From contig CAWIPO010000006.1 in assembly GCA_963838095.1 (NCBI GenBank), positions 372,001 through 436,000 of the forward strand: a stretch of DNA of 64,000 nt, in the 5' to 3' direction. The stretch is from CAWCGU01 sp963838095 (GTDB lineage Bacteria; Actinomycetota; Thermoleophilia; Solirubrobacterales; 70-9). The notes beneath the pieces are model-generated. The model made no database searches, had not been told where the DNA came from, and saw nothing but the letters and a program-made list of their open reading frames with translations. A program made the translations under genes and the position numbers. The first letter of the stretch is position 1, and every line of letters begins with the position of its first letter. Shown piece after piece: positions 6,787 through 15,200 of the stretch.

Positions 6787-7947
6787 ACTTCTCAACCACC
6801 TACAGCAACTGAAGAACAAATCGTTTCAGGAGATGGCCCACTGAAGGTCACAACGTCTCGAGAGGACCTGGCTGCGTGCACTCAGCTCGCGGCGCGAGCG
6901 CTGTCCACACGTAGCGCGATGCCGTCGCTCGGGGGCGTGCTGCTGACCGCTGCCGACGGCGAGCTGACGCTCCAGTCAACCGATATGGAGTTGAGCCTGA
7001 CGGCGAGGATCCCGGCGGCCGTGGACCGTGAAGGGGTGGTTCTGCTTCCCGGCCGGCTCTTCGGCGATGTCGTGCGCTCGCTGGCCGACGGCGAGGTGAC
7101 GCTGGAGCAGCGCTCGGAGCAGCGTGACGTGGAGATCGCCGCGGGGGGCTCGACCTTCCACCTGCGGACGCTTCAGGCCGACGAGTTCCCGAAGATCCCC
7201 GGCTTCGAGGAAGCGACGCTGACGATTCCCGGCGCGCCGCTGGCGGAGACGGTCGAGCGGGTGGCGAAGGCAGCCTCTCGAGACGAGGTGCGCCCGATAC
7301 TGACCGGAATCCTGGTCACCACCGATGGGCGGAAGCTGACGATGGTGGCCACCGACTCCTACCGGCTGAGCGTCAAGCACACCGAGCTGGAGAGCGAGCC
7401 CGGGGGTGAGTTGGAGGCCAATGTCCCGGCGCGGGCTATGCGCGAGCTCAGCCGGCTCGTCACCCAGGACGGCGTCGCGTCGGTGGAGATCGCCCTGACT
7501 CGCAACCAGATCGTCTTCCGGGCGGGGAACACGGTGCTCGCCTCGCGCCTGATCGAGGGGCAGTTCCCGAGCTACCGGCAGCTGTTGCCGGACACGTTCG
7601 AGCATGAGATCGCGCTCCCGCGCGACGAGCTGCTGGACACGGCCAGGCGGATCAGCCAGCTCGCCCAGCGAAACGCGCCGCTGCGGTTCGCGTTCGCGGA
7701 GGGCGAGCTGACGATCTCCGCCGAGACGCCCGACGTCGGCGATGCGCGCGAGTCGATGCCGGCGCCGTTCTCGGGCGAGCCGCTGGAGATCGCGTTCAAC
7801 CCGCAATTCGTGATCGAGGGGATCGAGAGCATCGACTCCGACGAGGTGGCCTTCCAGCTCACGTCGCCGCTTCGACCCGGGCTGCTTTGCCCGGTCGGGC
7901 GAGATGACTTCCGCTACCTCGTGATGCCGATCCGGCTCAACGTCTAG
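6775..7947 (+). CDS. dnaN: DNA polymerase III sliding clamp (beta subunit)
   Basis: 390 residues from GTG 6775, chosen because GGAGG (6763-6767) is 7 nt upstream. Three clamp repeats are visible: KVTTSREDLAACTQLAARAL, then a middle domain with RPILTGILV and VATDSYRLSV, and a C-terminal domain ending FRYLVMPIRLNV, the standard clamp terminus. It encircles DNA and holds polymerase III. The first ~25 residues are a variable, Thr/Ser-rich extension before the conserved domain. It is followed by the 99-bp repeat that separates it from recF. Confidence 0.95.
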   Translation: MISTTSQPPTATEEQIVSGDGPLKVTTSREDLAACTQLAARALSTRSAMPSLGGVLLTAADGELTLQSTDMELSLTARIPAAVDREGVVLLPGRLFGDVVRSLADGEVTLEQRSEQRDVEIAAGGSTFHLRTLQADEFPKIPGFEEATLTIPGAPLAETVERVAKAASRDEVRPILTGILVTTDGRKLTMVATDSYRLSVKHTELESEPGGELEANVPARAMRELSRLVTQDGVASVEIALTRNQIVFRAGNTVLASRLIEGQFPSYRQLLPDTFEHEIALPRDELLDTARRISQLAQRNAPLRFAFAEGELTISAETPDVGDARESMPAPFSGEPLEIAFNPQFVIEGIESIDSDEVAFQLTSPLRPGLLCPVGRDDFRYLVMPIRLNV

Positions 7948-7957
7948 GTGCGGTGAC

Positions 7958-8083
7958 ATGACCATCGCCGAATCCTCCGACATCCACGATCGGGGCATCC
8001 TCCGCTTCGCGTCCGGGTGCCCCTCCCACGCCCGGGTTCGGCTCAATCTCATCTGCATGAGATGGCTTCGCCGACGCCGGTAG
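7958..8083 (+). CDS. Repeat-encoded small ORF (copy A), doubtful coding
   Basis: A 41-codon frame from ATG 7958 to TAG 8081-8083 runs through the 99-bp repeat (MTIAESSDIHDRGILRFASG...) and overlaps the recF start. The other repeat copy encodes the same peptide with three substitutions up to CMR. All three base differences between copies change the amino acid, which argues against selection on the peptide. Listed because repeat-borne mini-ORFs overlapping the neighbouring genes are characteristic of MIRU-type elements. Confidence 0.25.
   Translation: MTIAESSDIHDRGILRFASGCPSHARVRLNLICMRWLRRRR
7966..8064 (+). repeat. 99-bp intercistronic repeat, copy A (MIRU-like)
   Basis: 96 of 99 bases match 22213-22311 read on the minus strand (differences at one A/G, one C/T and one A/G site). 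It fills the gap between the dnaN stop and recF and ends on the recF ATG. Inside are a 9-bp stem GGGGCATCC/GGGTGCCCC (7992-8000, 8015-8023) and a 7-bp stem ATCTCAT/ATGAGAT (8046-8052, 8057-8063) with loop CTGC that includes the first two bases of the start codon. Confidence 0.9.
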
Positions 8084-9201
8084 TCGTCGAGTCGCTGACG
8101 ACGCTTGACTTCCGAAACCTCGCCGGCGAGTCCGTTCCGCTTGGACCGGGGTTGACGGTGATCATCGGCCCCAACGGGGCCGGGAAGACCAATCTGCTCG
8201 AGGCTGTGTACTTCGCTCTGGTCGGACGCTCGTGCAGGACGTCGAACTCCCGCAACCTGGTCGCGTTCGGCAAGCCGCTGGCCCGAGCGGAAGCGGTCGC
8301 CCGGGCTGGAGCCGAGCGGCGACACTTCCTGGCGGCGATCTCGCACGCGGACGGGCACCGCCATCTCGTCGACGGAGCGGAGCCGCGCGGGCCCGAGGTC
8401 AGGGGCCGCCCGGCGGTTGCGGTCTTCATGCCGGATCGGCTGGCGCTGATCAAGGGACCGCCCGCCGCCCGCCGCGCTCATCTCGACCGCCTGATCGCAG
8501 CGCTGTGGCCGGCTCGCAGGGAGGCGAGGGCGAGCTTTGGCCGCGCACTCGCGCAGCGAAACGCGCTCCTCGGGCGCGTCCGCGGTGGGCTTGCATCGGA
8601 GAGCGCGCTGGATGCATGGGACATGGAGCTCGCCGCCGTGGCCTCGGCGGTGATCGAAGCCCGCTCGGAGGCATGCGAGCTGCTCGCCGTCCCGTTCGCC
8701 GAGGCCGGTGTCGCGCTGGGATTGCCGGGCGAGCCCGAGATCGGCTATCAGCCTCGCTGCGAGCACTCCGACGCCGACTCGATCGCCGCAGAGCTTCGCG
8801 CTCGCCGCTCGAGCGACATCGACCGTGGCTTCACCACCCGCGGCCCGCATCTGGACGAGATCAACTTCGCGCTCAGCGGCCGATCGCTGCGGCGCTACGG
8901 ATCACAGGGCCAGCAGCGCACCTCCCTGCTCGCCCTGCTCTTCGCCGAACGGGAGCTGCTGATGGAGAGGCGCGACTCCCCGCCACTGATGCTGCTCGAC
9001 GACGTGATGAGCGAGCTCGACCCTGATCGCCGTCGGTTGCTGGTCTCGCGGCTGGCGCAGCGCGGGCAGACGCTGCTGACGGCGACCGACCTCGGGCAGC
9101 TTCCCGATTCCGAACGCGCCGAGCTGACGCTCGACGGCGGTCGTGTCTCGAGGTCGACCTCTGCGCCCCCGAGTCAGGCCCCGCCGGCGATCGCCGCATG
9201 A
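8062..9201 (+). CDS. recF: DNA replication and repair protein RecF
   Basis: 379 residues from ATG 8062 at the end of the repeat; the conserved part starts VVVESLTTLDFRNL. Walker A GPNGAGKTNLLEAVYF is near 36-51, the ABC-type signature SQGQQRTSLLALLFAE and Walker B PLMLLDDVMSELD are in the C-terminal third. RecF loads RecA at single-strand gaps with RecO and RecR. In-frame codons upstream (a GTG at 8017) lie within the repeat and are unlikely to be used. Its last codon overlaps the next gene (ATGA). Confidence 0.94.
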   Translation: MASPTPVVVESLTTLDFRNLAGESVPLGPGLTVIIGPNGAGKTNLLEAVYFALVGRSCRTSNSRNLVAFGKPLARAEAVARAGAERRHFLAAISHADGHRHLVDGAEPRGPEVRGRPAVAVFMPDRLALIKGPPAARRAHLDRLIAALWPARREARASFGRALAQRNALLGRVRGGLASESALDAWDMELAAVASAVIEARSEACELLAVPFAEAGVALGLPGEPEIGYQPRCEHSDADSIAAELRARRSSDIDRGFTTRGPHLDEINFALSGRSLRRYGSQGQQRTSLLALLFAERELLMERRDSPPLMLLDDVMSELDPDRRRLLVSRLAQRGQTLLTATDLGQLPDSERAELTLDGGRVSRSTSAPPSQAPPAIAA

Positions 9202-9521
9202 CCCGGCGCGGCCGCCCGCAGCCAGCTGCGTCGGCGCTGAAAGCGGCGATCGCCGCCAGCGCGCCAAGCACGCCGCTCGCGGCCGTGCAGTCGGTGTGGA
9301 GAGCGACGGTGGGGGCATCGGTAGCGAAGCAGGCGCAGCCGGTGAGGGAGCGCGACGGAGTCGTCACCGTCACCTGCCGCAGCTCGACCTGGGCGCAGGA
9401 GCTGGACCTGATGCAGGAGCGGCTGCGGGCCCGGTTGAACGTCGCCCTGGAGCAAGAAGGACGTGAGTTCGAGGTGACGGCGCTCCGGTTCACGGCCGAC
9501 GGGGCGCGGCACCAGGTGTGA
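9198..9521 (+). CDS. DUF721 / DciA-like protein
   Basis: 107 residues. The core PLAAVQSVWRATVGASVAKQAQPV...GVVTVTCRSSTWAQELDLMQE matches DUF721, the family that includes DciA, a loader or regulator of the replicative helicase DnaB in bacteria lacking DnaC. Position between recF and gyrB is typical for actinobacteria (the Rv0004 slot). It overlaps recF by 4 nt and is presumably co-translated. Confidence 0.85.
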   Translation: MTRRGRPQPAASALKAAIAASAPSTPLAAVQSVWRATVGASVAKQAQPVRERDGVVTVTCRSSTWAQELDLMQERLRARLNVALEQEGREFEVTALRFTADGARHQV

Positions 9522-9822
9522 AGCCGACCGGGCCCCTGTGGGGGAAGTGGGTGGTTACCTCATGTGCGGTAGGGCCAAGCCCTCCAAGGAACTCCGATCC
9601 GGGCGTTGAACACCTTCTTTGCGGCCTTCTTATCGGCAACCGCCGGGAGGACACTGGTTTGTTGCGTATTTGCAGGTATTTTGTGCGCAAACAGCGGCCG
9701 GTTCAGCCGCGCTGCCTGGTATCCTTATGTGTACCTGGACGGAACCCCGCGCGGACTGGGATTGCTCGGTTTTGGAGCGCTCAGACGGTGGGGTTTGTCG
9801 TGACATGAGCGAAAGGAACTGA
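9522..9822 (+). other. Gene-free spacer before gyrB
   Basis: 301 bp with no credible coding frame. A more AT-rich patch lies around 9650-9690, and the gyrB ribosome-binding site GAAAGGA is at 9811-9817. A gyrB promoter is expected here but no -35/-10 pair was convincing, and no DnaA-box cluster was seen. Confidence 0.5.
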
Positions 9823-12249
9823 GTGGCGAAAGCAAGGGCGAAGGCGCCGCCGGCCAAAGCCGGGCACACCTATGACGCGCGGGATATCACCGTGCTCGAG
9901 GGCCTGGAGGCCGTTCGACTGCGCCCGGGCATGTACATCGGATCGACCGGTCCGCGCGGGCTCCATCACCTTGTTTATGAGGTCGTCGACAACTCGGTCG
10001 ACGAAGCGATCGCCGGATATTGCTCTCAGATAATCGTCACGCTGCACCCCGACAACAGCGTCACCGTTGTCGACGACGGCCGCGGAATCCCCGTCGACCT
10101 GCATCAGAAGGAGAAGCGACCGGCAGCCGAGGTCGTGATGACCACGCTGCACGCCGGCGGCAAGTTCGGCGAGGGGGGCGGGTACAAGGTTTCCGGGGGG
10201 CTGCACGGCGTCGGGGTGTCGGTGGTGAACGCGCTCTCCGAACGGCTGCACCTCGAGGTTCGCCGCGACGGTCATCTCTGGACCCAGGACTACGAGCGCG
10301 GCGACCCGTCGACCGAGTTCAAGCAGGGCGCGAAGGCGAAGGGCAGCGGGACGACGATCACCTTTCTCCCCGACCCCGAGATCTTCGACGAGGTCGAGTA
10401 CGACTTCGCAACCCTCTCACAGCGTCTGCGCGAGACGGCGTTCCTGACCCGCGGCCTGAAGATCGAACTGATCGACGAGCGCGGGGGAGGCGATAGCGTC
10501 ACCTTCCAGTACGACGGCGGCATCGTCGACTTCGTCGCCCACCTGAACGAGAACAAGGACCCGCTGCACCGCAAGACCGTCTACTTCGACTCCGAGACCG
10601 AGGACTGCGCGGTTGAGGTGGCGATGCAGTGGAACTCCTCCTACCAGGAGTCGGTGTTCAGCTTCGCCAACAACATCAACACCCACGAGGGCGGCTCCCA
10701 CCTGTCCGGTTTCCGCGCCGCACTTACCCGGACGCTGAACGCCTACGCTCGCGAGAAGGGTCTGTTGAAGGAAAAGGACGCAAACCTCTCAGGCGAGGAC
10801 GTCCGCGAGGGATTGACCGCGGTGATCTCCGTGAAACTCCAGGACCCTCAGTTCGAGGGGCAGACGAAGACGAAGCTCGGAAACCCTCCAGTCGAAGGCC
10901 TTGTGAAGGAGGCGGTCAATCGCAAGCTCGCCGAATTCCTCGAGGAGAATCCAGGAGAGGGACGGCGAATCCTGATCAAGGCCATCGACGCCGCGCGAGC
11001 GCGAGAGGCTGCACACAAAGCCCGCGACCTCACCCGCCGCAAGTCCGCGCTGGAGAATTCCACTCTGCCAGGGAAGCTCGCCGACTGCACCGTGCGTGAC
11101 CCAACCCTGGCGGAGCTGTTCATAGTCGAGGGCGATTCGGCGGGTGGCTCCGCCAAGCAGGCCCGCGATCGCAACCGCCAGGCGGTCCTGCCGCTGCGCG
11201 GCAAGATCATCAATGCCGAGAAGAATCGCATCGACAAGGTGCTCTCGAACGTCGAGATCCAGGCGCTGATCACCGCGATCGGCACCGGGATCGACGAGGA
11301 GTTCAACATCGAGGACGCGCGCTACCACAAGATCGTCGCCCTTAGCGACGCCGACGTCGACGGAGCGCACATCCGCACGCTGCTGCTCACGTTCATCTAC
11401 CGGCAGATGCCGGAGCTGATCGAGAAGGGCTACGTCTACATCGCCAAGCCGCCGCTCTACAGGCTGAAGAACGGTTCGAGCGAGATCTATATCGAGAAGG
11501 AGTCCGAGCTCGAGGAGCTGTTGCTGCGCGACAAGCTGGAGCAGTTCGAGTACACAAACGGGTCGGCGAAGAAGCGGAAGTGGACGAAGGCGCGCTGGCA
11601 GCGCTTCGGCCGTGACTTCAGAGCCTACGAGGGCTGGACCGCGGCGCTACAGGCCCAGTTTGGCCACGATGCGGTCAGCTTTCTGCTCGAGTCGCAGATC
11701 CTCGACGAGGGCGCTGCAAGCGTCGCCGGAGTGAAGAAGTTGGTCGAGGCTCCGGACCCCGCGGAAGAGCCGTTTGAGACCGAGCTGGTCGAGGACAGCG
11801 CCGAGCGGATCGTCGTCAAAGCGATCCACAAGTCGAGCGGCCTCGCGCGCACCCACAAACTGTCCGCGGAGTTGTTCAAGTCGAAGGAGTACCGCGGACT
11901 GGCCGAGGCTCATGCGAGTCTCGTCAAGCAGGTAGGCCGGCCGCCGTTCGAGGTTGTCCTGGGCTCTAAGCAGCGCCAGGCGTTGTCCTTTGGCGAGCTC
12001 CGCAAGGCGACACTGGACCTTGCCAAGGACGGGACCACCTTGCAGCGCTTCAAGGGGCTCGGCGAGATGAACGCCGAGCAACTCCGTGTGACGACGATGG
12101 ACCCCGAGAGCCGCACATTGGAGCGCGTGACGATCGAGAACGCCGCTGCGACGGATGAGCTCTTCTCCGATCTGATGGGCGACAACGTCGAGCCGCGAAA
12201 GGCGTTCATCGAGAAACACGCCAAGGAGGTGCGCTTCCTTGACGTGTAG
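9823..12249 (+). CDS. gyrB: DNA gyrase subunit B
   Basis: 808 residues from GTG 9823 with SD GAAAGGA 5 nt upstream. The GHKL ATPase motifs VYEVVDNSVDEA, VDDGRGIPV and GGLHGVGVSVVNAL come first, then the transducer, then TOPRIM with FIVEGDSAGGSA (about 435) and DADVDGAH (about 509). The C-terminus has LQRFKGLGEMN. Unlike the ~650-690-residue gyrases of most actinobacteria, about 170 extra residues lie inside the TOPRIM/tail region (roughly 560-735: KRKWTKARWQRFGRD to SLVKQVGRP), resembling the insert of E. coli-type GyrB. With GyrA it introduces negative supercoils. Confidence 0.95.
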   Translation: MAKARAKAPPAKAGHTYDARDITVLEGLEAVRLRPGMYIGSTGPRGLHHLVYEVVDNSVDEAIAGYCSQIIVTLHPDNSVTVVDDGRGIPVDLHQKEKRPAAEVVMTTLHAGGKFGEGGGYKVSGGLHGVGVSVVNALSERLHLEVRRDGHLWTQDYERGDPSTEFKQGAKAKGSGTTITFLPDPEIFDEVEYDFATLSQRLRETAFLTRGLKIELIDERGGGDSVTFQYDGGIVDFVAHLNENKDPLHRKTVYFDSETEDCAVEVAMQWNSSYQESVFSFANNINTHEGGSHLSGFRAALTRTLNAYAREKGLLKEKDANLSGEDVREGLTAVISVKLQDPQFEGQTKTKLGNPPVEGLVKEAVNRKLAEFLEENPGEGRRILIKAIDAARAREAAHKARDLTRRKSALENSTLPGKLADCTVRDPTLAELFIVEGDSAGGSAKQARDRNRQAVLPLRGKIINAEKNRIDKVLSNVEIQALITAIGTGIDEEFNIEDARYHKIVALSDADVDGAHIRTLLLTFIYRQMPELIEKGYVYIAKPPLYRLKNGSSEIYIEKESELEELLLRDKLEQFEYTNGSAKKRKWTKARWQRFGRDFRAYEGWTAALQAQFGHDAVSFLLESQILDEGAASVAGVKKLVEAPDPAEEPFETELVEDSAERIVVKAIHKSSGLARTHKLSAELFKSKEYRGLAEAHASLVKQVGRPPFEVVLGSKQRQALSFGELRKATLDLAKDGTTLQRFKGLGEMNAEQLRVTTMDPESRTLERVTIENAAATDELFSDLMGDNVEPRKAFIEKHAKEVRFLDV

Positions 12250-12287
12250 CCAGCTTCCACTGGCGGGATCCGCTGGGCGCTGAACCG

Positions 12288-15200
12288 ATGGCGGAGTCAC
12301 TCGCAGCCCTGACGGGCAACATCGAGGAGCGCGAGCTCGAGAAGGAGATGCGCTCCTCGTATCTCGATTACGCGATGAGCGTGATCGTCGGCCGTGCCCT
12401 CCCCGATGTTCGCGATGGCCTGAAGCCGGTCCACCGCCGCGTCCTCTACGCGATGCACGACCTCGGCCTGCAGCCGAACCGCCCGTACCGCAAGTCGGCC
12501 TTCATCGTCGGTGAGGTGATGGGTAAGTACCACCCGCACGGCGACAGCGCGATCTACGACACTCTGGTCCGGATGGCGCAGGACTTCTCCCTGCGCTACC
12601 CCCTGATCGACGGCCAGGGCAACTTCGGATCGATCGATGACGATCCAGCTGCTGCCATGAGGTACTGTCTCGCCGCTGAAACTCGGGTAGCAACCCCCTC
12701 CGGAACGTTGCCGATCGGCTCGATCGTTTCGGACGCCGCACCTGAGTCTGACAACGACATCGACATTGAAGTGCTCGACCGTTGCGGTCGCCCAGTTCGA
12801 GCTTCGAAGCTCTTTCACTCTGGGAGTCACCCCACCCTTCGGCTCCGGACCGCGCAGGGTTACGAGCTAACGGGGACCCAGAATCACCCGGTTCTTTGCA
12901 TTGTCGAAGCAGCGGGAGTCCCCCTGTTGCTGTGGAAGCTCTTGGAGGAAGTTCGCCCCGGCGACAGAGTTCTGATGGCTCGCCCTCAGGCGCAGCCGAG
13001 CAATTCGTCGGTCGGCGACAACGACGAGCTGGCCGTTCTCCTGGGCGGCTTTCTGTCCGAGGGGTGGGTGGGCGCAGCCAGAGCCGGATTCAACAACGTC
13101 GACGGCGCCTACTTCGACGCCGTCGTCGGAGCGTACGACGCCATAGTTGGCGGCCCCAGGTACGTCTACTCCAGAACGATCGCCAGCGGCAGCCTCATCC
13201 ATGAGCTGGATGTCCAGGATCTTGGGCACCTCGCCAAGAGCCCACTCGCAGGCCTTGCCGGCGTCAAGAGTGCGGCGAAGACTGTTCCCGAACTGGTGTG
13301 GCATTCCTCGACGGAGTTCAAGCAGGCGTTCTTGAGGTCCTTGTTCACGGGGGACGGCTCGTCTTCGCTGCTTCCGCGCAACACAATCCAAGTCTCCTAC
13401 TCGACATACAGCGAACAGCTCGCGAAGGATGTCCAGCTCTTGCTGCTCGAGTCCGGGATCGTTTCGCGGATCTGCCGGTACGACGACGGTGAGTTCAAGG
13501 TTGTCATCACCAACCGCCGCGACGCTCGCTTTTTCGCTGCAAACGTTGGCTTTATGGGGGCCAAGCAGGCGAAGCTGGAGCGTGATCTGGCGACGATCCC
13601 GCAGCGCAGCCGCGCGCTGAGCCACGACTTCGTCCCATTCGTCGCCGACTACATCCGCTCCGAGGACGCTGGTCGAGCCAACAACCACTGGCTGCAACGA
13701 CACAACGTCGACCGAATCGAACGTTGGGGAGACCGAAGCGCGTCGACGGCGATCCTGGAGCGGATCACGTCGGACGAGGTACGGCGGGTCGTTGCCCCAC
13801 TCGTCACCGGCGACTACTTCTACGCCGAGGTCGAGTCGATCACCGACGCTGGCGTCCAGCCGGTCTACTCGCTGCGCGTCGAGAGCGAGGACCACTCATT
13901 CATCACCAACGGCTTCATCAGTCACAACACCGAGGCCCGCCTCGACCGCCTCGCCACCGAGATGTTGCGGGACATCGAGGCCGAGACCGTCGACTTCGGG
14001 CCCAACTACGACGAGCGAAACCAGGAGCCGCTGCTGCTGCCGGCGCGGTTCCCGAATCTGTTGGTAAACGGCTCTTCCGGGATCGCGGTCGGGATGGCGA
14101 CCAACATCCCGCCGCACAACTTGCGCGAGGTCGGGGCGGCGGTCGACGCCTTCATCGAGAACCCCGACATCGACCTCGACGGGTTGCTGCAACACATCAA
14201 GGCCCCCGACTTCCCCGGCGGTGGGCTGATCCTCCGCGGCGAGGGGATTCGCGACGCCTACGCGACGGGGCGCGGCAGCATCCGGGTGCAGGCACGGGCG
14301 CACATCGAGCCGATGAAGGGGGGTAAGGACGCGATCATCGTCTCCGAGCTTCCGTTCATGGTCAAGAAGGGGGGCGACGGAGGGCTGATCCAGAAGATCG
14401 CCGACCTGGTCCGCGAGAAGAAGCTGACCGGGATCTCCGATCTTCGCGACGAGTCCGACCGCTCCGGGATGCGGCTCGTGATCGAGGTCAAGCGCGGCGA
14501 GCAGTCGAAGGCGGTCCTGAACCAGCTCTTCAAGCGCACCCAGATGCAGACCAGCTTCGGGGTGAACATGGTCGCCCTCGTCGACAACGTCCCGAAGACG
14601 CTGAGCCTGCGGGAGATGATCGCCGAGTACGTCTCCCACCAGCGTGAGGTCGTCACCCGCCGTACCCAGCACGAGCTGCGACAGGCGGAGGCCCAGGCCC
14701 ACATCCTCGAGGGGTTGCTGGTCGCGCTCGACAACCTCGACGCCGTGATCAAGCTGATCCGGGCTTCAGCCGACCCGGACGAAGCTCGTACCGGGCTGAT
14801 GGACAAGTTCGAGCTCTCGGAGCTTCAGGCGCAGGCAATCCTCGACATGCGACTGCAACGCCTCACCGCGCTGCAGTCAAAGAAGGTTCGGGAGGACCAC
14901 GCCGAGCTGGTGAAGCAGATCGCCGAGCTGCGCGCGATCCTCGGCGACGAGTCTCGGATCGACGGGCTGATCAAGGACGAGCTCGCCGAGGTCGTGAAGC
15001 GCTACGGCGACGAGCGCCGGTCGGAGCTGAGCTTCGCCGAGGGCGACATCAACATCGAGGACATGATCGCCGACCAGCAGATGGTGATCTCGATCACCCA
15101 TTCCGGTTACGTGAAGCGGTTGCCGCTGACCACCTACCGGCAGCAGCGGCGCGGCGGCGTCGGCGTCACCGGGATGAACATGAAGGAGGGCGACTACATC

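Noticed and set aside
6976..8850. Long minus-strand frame opposite dnaN and recF
   Set aside because: Mirror of two conserved genes; low-complexity Arg/Asp/His composition typical of GC-rich antisense frames.
13166..13895. Minus-strand frames opposite the intein as a separate inserted gene
   Set aside because: The intein frame itself carries all splicing and endonuclease motifs; the antisense frames have none.
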